This document shows positions 1-6,495 of a stretch of 16,747 nucleotides of DNA, piece by piece (the first letter of the stretch is position 1; each line of letters opens with the position of its first letter). Both the position numbers and the translations under genes were made by a program. The notes under the pieces are model-generated. The model saw only the letters and a list, made by a program, of their open reading frames with translations. It searched no databases and was not told the origin of the DNA. The DNA comes from Methylacidiphilum sp. Lineage in GTDB: Bacteria; Verrucomicrobiota; Verrucomicrobiia; CAIQCK01. The stretch spans positions 1 through 16,747 of the forward strand of contig DYDC01000023.1 of NCBI GenBank assembly GCA_020718125.1, given 5' to 3'.

Positions 1-76
1 GTGCCGGAGGCACGGCCCACGCTTTCGAAGCCATGAGCGCCACTACCGCGAACATCACCGCCAACGGCAAACCGAA

Positions 77-128
77 GGTAACTGCTCAGGTAGCCACCCA
101 AAAGCGGGCGGCTACCTGAGCAGTTACC
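77..128. repeat. Perfect 19-bp inverted repeat (possible insertion-sequence end pair)
   Basis: Positions 77-95 and 110-128 are exact reverse complements around a 14-base spacer; the left arm begins GGTAACTGCTCAGGTAGCC. It lies where the minus-strand transposase fragment at 129-275 stops, so it appears to interrupt that gene. Tips reading GTAA are reminiscent of IS66-family ends, but this is from memory and the pair is far too close to hold an element. It could equally be a simple hairpin. Bases 1-76 upstream contain no recognisable gene. Confidence 0.6.
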
Positions 129-275
129 CCCGCAGAGCCGTTGCAGTTCGGCTTCCGTCGCCTTTTTCCACTCGCGGCTCACGCTGCTTCTTTTGACCCC
201 GTAGGCGTCGCCGAGGGCGCCGATGGCCCCGGCGTAGTCGCGCGTGGAGACTTTGCGCGTGAGCTGCCGGGCCAC
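129..275 (-). pseudogene. Fragment of a mutator/IS256-like transposase
   Basis: Read on the minus strand, this stretch encodes about 49 residues containing RKVSTRDYAGAIG, then YGVKRSSVSREWKKATEAEL and LQRL. The pattern of VSTRxY followed by YGVxxSSVSR and an alternating helical stretch is the usual region ahead of the catalytic core of mutator-type (IS256-like) transposases. Such proteins are normally about 400 residues, so nearly everything is missing, including the DDE catalytic residues. The downstream end is cut by the inverted repeat at 77-128. The upstream end gives way to unrelated plus-strand coding sequence at about 276-282. It is a dead remnant. The family call comes from the motif only, and a short transposase of another DDE family is possible. 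Confidence 0.6.
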
Positions 276-281
276 GCCGCA

Positions 282-518
282 CGCTCGTCGCGGGATGTGG
301 ACCTGTTTCACGATGCCGCCGAGAGCATCGCCGGTTCTGTGGAGCCGGACGTGGCCGCGCTCCGCGCCGCCGGCTGTGTGGTGGAGTTGGATAACTCGCA
401 GTCGGCGTTTCAGCGCGCTTGCGTGAAGCAGGGAACGCACTCGACGAAGATGGAATGGGTGTATGACAGCGCCCATCGCTTTTTTCCGGTGGAGCAGGAT
501 GCGGAAATGGGCTGGCGG
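282..518 (+). pseudogene. Fragment of an AbiEii/AbiGii-like nucleotidyltransferase
   Basis: This frame encodes about 79 residues starting RSSRDVDLFHD and continuing to MEWVYDSAHRFFPV and EMGW. The SRDxDLFHD block carries the DxD metal-binding aspartates of nucleotidyltransferase-fold proteins related to the AbiEii/AbiGii toxin family. The later block of a WV-DS aromatic cluster followed by FFP is typical of the same family. The expected N-terminal glycine/serine motif and the C-terminal half are absent. The left side abuts a transposase remnant on the opposite strand and the right side abuts accA-like sequence, so both ends are breakpoints. Family members usually have 200 or more residues, so this is non-functional. 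Assignment is from motif memory without a search. Confidence 0.6.
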
Positions 519-577
519 CGGAACTTCGCGTAGCGATCTTCGAGAAGCTGTTCGACGGACAGGGCGAGCATCTCGCG
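518..577 (-). pseudogene. Displaced 60-bp copy of the accA 3' region
   Basis: The minus strand encodes REMLALSVEQLLEDRYAKFR, which matches the C-terminal part of the intact AccA in this window at 18 of 20 residues. At the DNA level 518-577 matches 1243-1302 at 52 of 60 positions by hand alignment, in the same orientation, with most changes silent. Homology stops sharply at both ends: the last 12 AccA residues are missing, and unrelated AbiEii-like sequence follows. Together with the intact accA end it brackets the toxin-antitoxin pair. Confidence 0.8.
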
Positions 578-607
578 GGGGCGAGATACCGCGCACAATC
601 TTGAATG

Positions 608-919
608 TCAAAGGCGGAGCCAGCCGCGCAATCGCTGGTCAAGCAGTTGCCGGTCGGCGGCACCAAGCTTGCCGACGACTTTGATGGCCAGCCTGTCTTC
701 CACAGTGGCGATCTGCGCTTTGACGCCGCAGGGGACGTTCAGGCCGGCTTCGCGCCATTGCTGGAGGAGGAAGTCTGTGTTTGCGAGTTGCGAGGAGATT
801 GGAACGAGGAAAAGGTCGGAACTGTGGTTGCCAATGACAACAGCCGGTCGAACCTTGCGGCTCGTCAGGTCCGTGAACGGGATCGGCAAGAGAACGACAT
901 CATTTCGTGAGCAGGTCAT
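608..919 (-). CDS. MazF/PemK-type endoribonuclease toxin
   Basis: The 103-residue product begins with NDVVLLPIPFTDL followed by KVRPAVVI. This is the standard opening of MazF/PemK toxins, small SH3-barrel ribonucleases that cut mRNA and are held inactive by a cognate antitoxin. The arginine-proline pair in KVRPAVV matches the position of the catalytic arginine of the family. The later block VKAQIATVEDRLAIKVVGKL matches the conserved C-terminal strand and helix region. Length is normal. The ATG at 917-919 lies inside the antitoxin gene, giving a 20-nt overlap, so translation is probably coupled. The specificity of the RNase cannot be read from sequence. The pair lies between two copies of the accA 3' end, which suggests acquisition. 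Confidence 0.85.
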   Translation of the reverse strand: MTCSRNDVVLLPIPFTDLTSRKVRPAVVIGNHSSDLFLVPISSQLANTDFLLQQWREAGLNVPCGVKAQIATVEDRLAIKVVGKLGAADRQLLDQRLRGWLRL

Positions 920-1118
920 GGAAGACGTCGTCTTGCGGGTTGTCCCAAGCTTTCAGCAGCGACTGTTCCGAGAGTTTGAGCCAGGCAGCTCGCTCGCTTT
1001 CGGAAGTGTCCGAGCCTGTCTCAATGGTGACAATGACATGGGCCTTGTCCGGCAGGGGAAGAGGCTTGTCCAAGACGAGCTTGCCATCCACATACGTGGC
1101 CTCAAGGGTCGTTGTCAT
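900..1118 (-). CDS. Antitoxin of the MazF-like toxin
   Basis: This 72-residue protein starts at the ATG at 1116-1118 with MTTTLEATYVDGKLVLDKPL. That resembles the small beta-rich domain of AF2212/DUF104-like antitoxins, which is inference from the pattern. The C-terminal tail, with a tryptophan, WDNPQDDVFHDLL, resembles the tail by which antitoxins upstream of MazF-like toxins wrap their partner. It precedes the toxin and overlaps it by 20 nt, the usual antitoxin-first order. An upstream TTG at 1166 would add 16 residues that do not look like family sequence, so I prefer 1118. It lies 70 bp downstream of accA on the same strand, so read-through from accA is possible. No separate promoter was recognised. 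Confidence 0.75.
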   Translation of the reverse strand: MTTTLEATYVDGKLVLDKPLPLPDKAHVIVTIETGSDTSESERAAWLKLSEQSLLKAWDNPQDDVFHDLLTK

Positions 1119-1188
1119 GGTCACAGGGTAGAGGCAGCCGGCGTGTCTGGCAAGCGCCTGTTCCAAAAGTTTGCCTGCGGATGGCAGG

Positions 1189-2187
1189 TTACTCAGCCTG
1201 CGATTGCACGATGCCTTCTGCGATCTCGAACTGGCCCATGGCGCGGAATTTTGCGTAGCGGTCTTCGAGAAGCTGCTCGACGGACATGGCCAGCAGTTCG
1301 CGCAGGTGGCGGAGGAGGGCGGCCTTGAGCGTCGCAGCGGCTTTGGCGGCGTCGCGGTGCGCGCCGCCCAGCGGTTCGGGGAGGATTTCGTCCACGAGTT
1401 TGAGTTCGATCAGATGCTTCGCGCTTAATTTGAGCGCCGCGGCGGCCTTGGGGGTGGCGGCGCGGTCCTTCCAGAGGATGGCGGCGCAGCCTTCGGGGGA
1501 GATGACGGAGTAGTAGGCGTTTTCCAGGATCAAAACGCGGTTGGCGATGCCGATGCCGAGCGCGCCGCCGCTGCCGCCTTCGCCGATGACGATGGAGAGG
1601 ATGGGCACACGCAGGAGCATCATCTCGCGGAGGTTGACGGCGATGGCTTCGGCAATGTGGCGTTCCTCGGCGCCGATGCCGGGATAAGCGCCGGGGGTGT
1701 CAATGAGCGTGATGATCGGCAGCCCGAACCGGTCGGCCATGCGCATGAGGCGGAGCGCCTTGCGGTAGCCTTCGGGATGGGCGCTGCCGAAGTTGCGCAT
1801 GATGTTTTCCTTCGTGTCGCGGCCCTTCTGGTTGCCGATCACCATCACGCGCTGGCCTTCGATGGTGGCGAAGCCGCCGATGAGCGACTTGTCGTCGCTG
1901 TAGAGCCGGTCGCCGTGCAGTTCGGTGAAGTCGGAGGCGATGGCGCGGATATAGTCGAGCGTGAAGGGCCGGACGGGATGGCGGGCGAGCTGGACGCGCT
2001 GCCAGGCGCTCAGGTCGGTGTAGATGCGCTGTTTGGTTTCCTCGATGGTCTTCTCGATCTCGGAAATCTGGTCGCGGACGTTGACCTTCTGTTCGTGGGC
2101 AAGCCGGGTGAGTTCCTCGAGTTTCTTTTCCAGTTCGAGGATCGGCTTCTCGAATTCGTAGGTGATAAGTCGCGTGGTTGGCGGCAT
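1189..2187 (-). CDS. accA: Acetyl-CoA carboxylase carboxyltransferase subunit alpha
   Basis: AccA pairs with AccD to form the carboxyltransferase that moves CO2 from biotin to acetyl-CoA, giving malonyl-CoA for fatty acid synthesis in the cytoplasm. The 332-residue product has the family length. An N-terminal coiled-coil stretch (FEKPILELEKKLEEL) is followed by LARHPVRPFTLDYI, HGDR, GRDTKENIMRNFG and HPEGYRKALRL. The oxyanion-hole glycines are in TPGAYPGIGAEERHIAEAIA and GEGGSGGALGI, with SVISPEGCAAILWKD beyond. The start is the ATG at 2187. Its upstream region is a heptanucleotide repeat with no Shine-Dalgarno sequence. It is the third gene of a minus-strand set after the kinase-like and L,D-transpeptidase genes. 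A diverged copy of its 3' end lies at 518-577. Confidence 0.97.
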   Translation of the reverse strand: MPPTTRLITYEFEKPILELEKKLEELTRLAHEQKVNVRDQISEIEKTIEETKQRIYTDLSAWQRVQLARHPVRPFTLDYIRAIASDFTELHGDRLYSDDKSLIGGFATIEGQRVMVIGNQKGRDTKENIMRNFGSAHPEGYRKALRLMRMADRFGLPIITLIDTPGAYPGIGAEERHIAEAIAVNLREMMLLRVPILSIVIGEGGSGGALGIGIANRVLILENAYYSVISPEGCAAILWKDRAATPKAAAALKLSAKHLIELKLVDEILPEPLGGAHRDAAKAAATLKAALLRHLRELLAMSVEQLLEDRYAKFRAMGQFEIAEGIVQSQAE

Positions 2188-2191
2188 GGGA

Positions 2192-2233
2192 ATCAGTGAT
2201 TAGTGGACAGTTGGCAGTGAGCAGTGGTCAGTC
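2192..2233. repeat. Six in-phase heptanucleotide tandem repeats
   Basis: Six consecutive 7-bp units with plus-strand consensus NNCAGTG fill 2192-2233 without a gap; the fifth base-pair block AGTG/AGTT/AGTC is nearly invariant. The array covers the stop codon of the L,D-transpeptidase gene (2228-2230) and almost the whole 40-bp spacer to the accA start. It resembles the short tandemly repeated heptamers described in cyanobacterial genomes. Any ribosome landing site for accA would have to lie in the repeat. Confidence 0.85.
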
Positions 2234-3145
2234 TTTGATTTCGACCGGCGTGCCGACGGGCAGGATGGTGAACAGTTCCTCCACGTCCTCGTTGGTCAGC
2301 CGGATGCAGCCGGCGCTGGATTGCTGGCCGACAGTCTCCGGCTGCCAGGTGCCGTGGATGCCGTAATGCGGGATGTCGAGCGCGAGCCAGTGGGTGCCGA
2401 GGATGTTTTCCTTCGTGCCGTAGGGGATGGTCTGGCCTTCCTTCCACCACGCCGGGTGCGGGATGCGCTCGGTGATCTTGAACGAGCCGATGGGCGTCAT
2501 GCTGTGCTCGCCGGTGCCGACCCGGTAGATCTTGAAGAACTTGCCGTCATCGGCGAGCAACAGCGTGTTGGCGCTCTTGCTGACGGTGGTGGCGAACTTG
2601 GTGGGCATGACGCGCAGACGCTGCGCGGGCTGGATGGGCGAGGCGCCGAGGCTGTTGGCTTTCTGGATGACCTCGATGGTGGTGGCGTATTGCTTGGCGA
2701 TCCGGGCGAGGCTGTCGCCGGGTTGGATGACGTATTCGACCTTCTCCGGCGCGGAGGCGAGCGTGAAGAGCAGCTTGATGTTCAGTTCGCCGAGCGCCTT
2801 CTGCGTGTCCTCGACGAGGGTCTTCTGCGCTTCGCCGGCGGTGTTGGCGGGCGTGAGCTTTGCCAGCAGCGCGCGGAATATGTCGCGGGCGTCGGCCAGT
2901 TTGCCGTCGGCGCGCAGGGCGGCGGCCTTCTCGAACAGTTCGCGGTCGGCGGCCGTCGGCGCGGGCGGCGTGGTGGCGACGGTGGCCGCGGGCGGGGCGC
3001 CGTCCGGCGTGCCGGCAGCCGGTTGCGATGGCGCGGCAGGCACGGGCGCGGGTGCAGCGCCTTGACGGAGGCCGAGCGAGTAGCTGACCAACGCCACGGC
3101 GACGAGCAGGATGATCGTGAGGGCGGTTTTGACGCTTGGTTTCAT
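2228..3145 (-). CDS. LysM-containing L,D-transpeptidase (YkuD family)
   Basis: The 305-residue envelope enzyme is predicted to form 3-3 cross-links in peptidoglycan or to attach proteins to it. Residues 7-26 form a hydrophobic signal or anchor, followed by an alanine/proline linker to about residue 65 and a helical, TPR-like stretch at 66-128. A LysM peptidoglycan-binding domain (VEYVIQPGDSLARIAKQYATT) covers about 136-180 and the YkuD domain 187-304. The catalytic signature is complete: H264 in IHGTW and C280 in SSAGCIRL. The ATG directly follows the TAA of the kinase-like gene with no intervening base, so the two are probably translationally coupled. accA follows after 40 bp of repeat. Confidence 0.92.
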   Translation of the reverse strand: MKPSVKTALTIILLVAVALVSYSLGLRQGAAPAPVPAAPSQPAAGTPDGAPPAATVATTPPAPTAADRELFEKAAALRADGKLADARDIFRALLAKLTPANTAGEAQKTLVEDTQKALGELNIKLLFTLASAPEKVEYVIQPGDSLARIAKQYATTIEVIQKANSLGASPIQPAQRLRVMPTKFATTVSKSANTLLLADDGKFFKIYRVGTGEHSMTPIGSFKITERIPHPAWWKEGQTIPYGTKENILGTHWLALDIPHYGIHGTWQPETVGQQSSAGCIRLTNEDVEELFTILPVGTPVEIKD

Positions 3146-3970
3146 TTAATCGGCTGCGAGGTCGCGCAACACCATCGCCATCGCGGGATAGCGGGCTGCG
3201 GGATTCTCTTGCAGGCACCGGAGGATAATTTTTTCCACGTTGGCGGGCAAGGCTGGATTCAGGGCGCGTGGGGGGCGCAAGTGTTGGTGGAAATGGGCGT
3301 ATTTGCCCGGCAGTTCGCGCGTGGTGACGCCCTCGACCGGCTTGTGGCCTGTCCAAAGCTCGTAGGCGGTGACGCCGAAGGCAAAGATGTCGGCGCGTTC
3401 GTCCACCTCGTGGCGGAGGAGTTCCTCCGGCGAGATGTAGTGCGGGGTGCCGGCGATGCGCTCGATGCGCTGGGGTTGCGGACGGCGCGGGCGGGCGAGG
3501 TCGAAATCGGTGATTTTCACGTCGCCGGTGGCGGCGCTGATGAGCACATTGTCGGGCTTGAAATCGAGCTGAAGCCAGCCGCGCTCGTGGATGTGGGTGA
3601 GGCCGTTGGCCATGCAGAGCATCAACCCCATGCGGTCGCAACTGGCGATCGGGTCGCGCGCGCGGATGGCCGAGCCGAGGGTGGGGCCTTTGATGTATTC
3701 GCGCACCTCGAACGGCAGTGAGCCGACGCCGGGCAGGTCCGCGTTGCCGGCGCCAAGCTGGCGGATGACGTTGGGATGGTCGAAGACGCGCAAGACGGCG
3801 CAACCGGTGCAGAACCGCTCGCGGTGCTCGCGGTCGCGAACAAACTCCGGCAGCAGCCGTCGCAGGACCACCGTGCGGTTGTCCGGCCCCACGGCGAGAA
3901 ACAACTCCGCATAGCCGCCGCTGCCGAGACGTTCTTCGAGCCTGTAGCCGCCAAACTCCTGGGCTGTCAC
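3146..3970 (-). CDS. Hanks-type Ser/Thr kinase-like protein with altered catalytic motifs
   Basis: The 274-residue product is a kinase domain alone, with no membrane or sensor segment, so it should be cytoplasmic. The glycine loop LGSGGYAEL is at 15-23, LDFKPDNVLI at 135-144, DFDLA at 155-159, then GTPHYISPEE and DIFAFGVTAYELWTG. Several catalytic positions depart from the family: the VAxK lysine is R37, the helix-C glutamate position appears to be G56, HRD is Q134-L-D136, and DFG is DFD. D136, K138, N141 and D155 remain. It may be a pseudokinase or a divergent active enzyme; DFD is tolerated in some plant AGC kinases. I chose the GTG at 3970: a longer reading from 4054 would run across the divergent promoter. 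It is the first gene of the minus-strand operon. Confidence 0.82.
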   Translation of the reverse strand: MTAQEFGGYRLEERLGSGGYAELFLAVGPDNRTVVLRRLLPEFVRDREHRERFCTGCAVLRVFDHPNVIRQLGAGNADLPGVGSLPFEVREYIKGPTLGSAIRARDPIASCDRMGLMLCMANGLTHIHERGWLQLDFKPDNVLISAATGDVKITDFDLARPRRPQPQRIERIAGTPHYISPEELLRHEVDERADIFAFGVTAYELWTGHKPVEGVTTRELPGKYAHFHQHLRPPRALNPALPANVEKIILRCLQENPAARYPAMAMVLRDLAAD

Positions 3971-4037
3971 GCCACGGAACCTACTCCATCGGCTTTCACA
4001 CTTGCAATGCCGAAGGCGTCCGCGAAGAATCCGCCGC
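3971..4037. promoter_or_regulatory. Divergent promoter region with a shared palindromic -35
   Basis: TTGCAA at 4002-4007 is its own reverse complement. On the plus strand it is followed after 17 bp by AAGAAT (4025-4030) and CCGCC. On the minus strand it is followed after 18 bp by TAGGTT (3983-3978) and CCG. Both predicted transcription starts fall within about one base of the GTG start codons at 4038 and 3970. The -10 matches are weak (4/6 and 3/6), so this is a prediction. Confidence 0.4.
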
Positions 4038-4898
4038 GTGAAAACCTTTCGCACCCTGGCTATCTACGCCGCCGCTGTGCTGGCGGTGGCGTTTGTGGTG
4101 TCGTTCCCGGCGCAGGCGGTCTGCGAGCGCTTCGGGTGGCTTGCCGGCAGACCGTGGTTCAAGTTTTTCAACCTCGCCCTCAAGGTGGCGGTCGTGGCGG
4201 GCCTCGGGCCGTTGCTGCGCGCGCTGGACATGGCGAGTTGGGAAAAGATCGGCCTTCGCTCGCCTTGGGGACTGGGCGCGTTGCGGGCGGTGGCGGGCTG
4301 GGGCACTGGGTTTGGGGGCACGATGGCGCTGGGTGTGTGCGCGGTGTGGGTGGGCAATCGCCCCTGGGACACCGGGCCGCTGGCGAGCCTCTGGCCGGCA
4401 TTCGTCACGGGCGTGATCGTGGCCATCTTCGAGGAGACGTTTTTCCGGGGCCTGGTGTTCGGCGCGCTGCGGCGCGAATGGGGCGCGATGCGGGCGTTGT
4501 GGGCGAGCAGTGTGTTTTTCGGGGCGCTGCATTTCGTGGCGGCCCAGCCGAAGACGGTGCTGGCGACCGTGGCGGCCTTCGTGTCGCTGACGAGCATCGG
4601 GGCGGTCCTGGCGTGGTGTTATCAGCGCAGCGGTTCGCTCTATCTGGCCATCGGCGTCCATGCCGGATGCGTGGCGGGATTGAAATGGTGGACCGGGCTG
4701 ACGACCCGCGGCACGGGGGAACTGGACTGGCTGTTCGGCGCGGGGCGGTTCCGGCTGGTCAGCGGCGTGGCGGTGGTGCCGACGATATTGTTGGTGTGGC
4801 TGGCGCTTGTGGCGTTCGAGCGCGTATTGAGGTCACGGAATGTGGGAGACAACAAAACGATGGGCACGGGTGGTTCGGGGCCTGTTCTACCCGGCTGA
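4038..4898 (+). CDS. CPBP-family intramembrane glutamic endopeptidase
   Basis: This 286-residue multi-pass membrane protein belongs to the CPBP (Rce1/Abi) family of intramembrane proteases. The family motifs are all visible: EETFFRG with E132, E133 and R137, the second motif FFGALHF with H165, and the third, IGVHAG, with H208. Hydrophobic segments occur at about 5-27, 43-62, 80-107, 118-131, 153-168, 176-195 and 250-270. I start at the GTG at 4038, which gives the hydrophobic N-terminus directly; an upstream ATG at 4002 would add an arginine-rich stretch lying over the promoter. Its last 59 nt overlap comF. Substrate is unknown. Bacterial members act in bacteriocin immunity, prenyl-protein processing or signalling. 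Confidence 0.88.
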   Translation: MKTFRTLAIYAAAVLAVAFVVSFPAQAVCERFGWLAGRPWFKFFNLALKVAVVAGLGPLLRALDMASWEKIGLRSPWGLGALRAVAGWGTGFGGTMALGVCAVWVGNRPWDTGPLASLWPAFVTGVIVAIFEETFFRGLVFGALRREWGAMRALWASSVFFGALHFVAAQPKTVLATVAAFVSLTSIGAVLAWCYQRSGSLYLAIGVHAGCVAGLKWWTGLTTRGTGELDWLFGAGRFRLVSGVAVVPTILLVWLALVAFERVLRSRNVGDNKTMGTGGSGPVLPG

Positions 4899-5571
4899 AT
4901 GCGCAATGTGCGGGGCGGCGCTGGACACGGCGGCGGCGGGCGCGCTTTGCCCGGCGTGCGGCGCGGAATTGCGTCCGTTGCGGCGGCCGTTTTGCGAACG
5001 GTGCAGCCTGCCGTTTGAGGGCGAGATCACGGCAGAGTTCCGCTGCGCGCACTGCGCGGACCTGACGTTCCATTTCGAGCGGGCGGTGTGCGGGTGCCGT
5101 TTGAGCGGCGTGGCGCGGGAGTGCATCCACGCCTTCAAATACCGCCATGCGCTATGGCTGGGGCCGGAGCTGGCGGCCCTGTTGATCGCGGCGGCGCGCG
5201 AGGGGACGCGATGGGACGACGTGGACGTGGTGGCGCCGGTGCCGCTCTATGGGGCGCGGGAGCGCGAGCGCGAGTTCAACCAGGCCGATTGGCTGGCGCG
5301 GAGGCTGGTGCGGGCGCTGGGCGGGCGGTTGTGCGCGGGCAATCTCATCCGCGTGCGGGACACGGCGCAGCAGGCGCTGCTGAACCCGGCCGAGCGACGC
5401 GAGAACGTGCGCGATGCGTTCGCGGTCCGGCGGCCGGCGGCGTTCACGGGCCAGCGCGTGGCGGTGGTGGACGACGTATTTACCACTGGAGCCACGACTG
5501 ACGAGTGTGCTAGGGTGCTGCGCGCTGCGGGGGCCAGATCGGTGCTTGTGTTGACCGTCGCCCGCGGCTGA
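4840..5571 (+). CDS. comF: ComF family protein (phosphoribosyltransferase-like)
   Basis: The 243-residue protein has the ComF layout. Paired cysteines C21/C24, C37/C40 and C52/C55, with later CAHC and CGC pairs, form the N-terminal zinc-binding part. The central ECIHAFKY and VVAPVPL blocks are typical. Near the C-terminus, the PRPP-binding loop VVDDVFTTGAT has its two aspartates at 211-212. ComF proteins support DNA uptake in competent bacteria; ComFC-type proteins are cytoplasmic and thought to help process incoming single strands. Outside known competent species their role is unclear. A GAGG at 4829-4832, seven bases before the ATG, supports the start. The gene overlaps the CPBP gene by 59 nt and ends 5 bp before accD, so the three are probably one operon. 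Confidence 0.9.
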   Translation: MWETTKRWARVVRGLFYPAECAMCGAALDTAAAGALCPACGAELRPLRRPFCERCSLPFEGEITAEFRCAHCADLTFHFERAVCGCRLSGVARECIHAFKYRHALWLGPELAALLIAAAREGTRWDDVDVVAPVPLYGAREREREFNQADWLARRLVRALGGRLCAGNLIRVRDTAQQALLNPAERRENVRDAFAVRRPAAFTGQRVAVVDDVFTTGATTDECARVLRAAGARSVLVLTVARG

Positions 5572-5576
5572 TCACC

Positions 5577-6452
5577 ATGACAGGCGTCAAGAAAATCAAA
5601 TCGCAGAAATCAGCCGCGAAGCGGGTCGAGATCCCGGAGGGCCTCTGGACCAAGTGCAAGGGCTGCGACGAGGTCATTTACAACCGCGAGCTGGACCAGA
5701 ACCTGCGCATCTGCCCGAAGTGTGGCGCGCATTTCCCCATCGGCGCGTGGCAGCGGATCGCCTCGCTGGTGGAACAGGGCAGTTTCCAGGAAATGGACAG
5801 CGAGATGATCGCGGTGGACCTGTTGAAGTTCACCGGCGTGGACTCCTACCCGGAGAAGCTCAAGCAGTCGCGCGAGGAAACCGGCCTGAAGGACGCCGTC
5901 ATCACCGGCGTCGGCGACATCGGCGCGCATCACATCGGGCTGGCGGTGATGGATTTCCGGTTCATGGGCGCGAGCATGGGATCGGTGGTCGGCGAGAAGA
6001 TCACGCGCCTGATCGAGCGTTGCACGGCGGAGCGGCTGGCCTGCATCATCATCAACGCCTCCGGCGGGGCGAGGATGCAGGAGGGGTTGATGTCGCTGAT
6101 GCAGATGGCCAAGACCTCCGCGGCGCTGGCCCGCCACGCGCGGGCGCGGCTGCCCTACATCAGCGCGCTGACGCATCCGACCTACGCGGGCGTGATGGCC
6201 AGTTACGCCAGCCTCGGCGACCTGATCATCGCCGAGCCGGGCGCGATGATCGGTTTCGCCGGGCCGCGCGTGATCAAGGACACGACGCAGTCGGAGCTGC
6301 CGCGCGGGTTCCAGACGGCCGAGTTCCTGCTGGAACGCGGCTTGATTGACGTGGTGGTGCCGCGCAAGCAACTCAAAGCGACGCTGGTGCGGGTGCTGGA
6401 TTACCTCATGCCTCCCGCGAACCCGGCCCCGCAGCCTGCCGCGGCGGTTTGA
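5577..6452 (+). CDS. accD: Acetyl-CoA carboxylase carboxyltransferase subunit beta
   Basis: AccD is the beta partner of AccA in the carboxyltransferase. The 291-residue product carries the N-terminal zinc ribbon (C27, C30, C46, C49 in CKGC and CPKC). The crotonase-like core has MDFRFMGASMGSVVGEKI, NASGGARMQEG, the acetyl-CoA site region SALTHPTYAGVMASYA, and IGFAGPRVI with the closing RGFQTAEFLLERGLID. Length and order match the family. It begins 5 bp after comF and ends 43 bp before the convergent TMTC-like gene. accA is on the opposite strand, about 3.4 kb away beyond the divergent promoter, so equal supply of the two subunits would need both operons to be coordinated. Confidence 0.97.
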   Translation: MTGVKKIKSQKSAAKRVEIPEGLWTKCKGCDEVIYNRELDQNLRICPKCGAHFPIGAWQRIASLVEQGSFQEMDSEMIAVDLLKFTGVDSYPEKLKQSREETGLKDAVITGVGDIGAHHIGLAVMDFRFMGASMGSVVGEKITRLIERCTAERLACIIINASGGARMQEGLMSLMQMAKTSAALARHARARLPYISALTHPTYAGVMASYASLGDLIIAEPGAMIGFAGPRVIKDTTQSELPRGFQTAEFLLERGLIDVVVPRKQLKATLVRVLDYLMPPANPAPQPAAAV

Positions 6453-6495
6453 TGCCCGCGCCGATTGCAGCACGCCCTCTCGCGCCGGACGCGGT

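Noticed and set aside
3..119. A plus-strand frame open at the left edge, ending at the first inverted repeat
   Set aside because: About 38 residues rich in Ala and Thr with no recognisable motif; the stop lies in the repeat arm. It is too short to call.
1657..2199. A 180-codon open frame on the plus strand
   Set aside because: It is the complement of accA, whose catalytic glycine-rich motifs are clear on the minus strand.
2321..3721. A 466-codon open frame on the plus strand
   Set aside because: It lies opposite the L,D-transpeptidase and kinase-like genes, both with intact motifs. Its sequence is the low-complexity Gly/Ala/Arg/Asp pattern expected from the reverse strand of GC-rich genes.
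3776..5065. A 429-codon open frame on the plus strand covering the CPBP gene
   Set aside because: It is a shifted reading of the CPBP and comF genes and contains none of their motifs.
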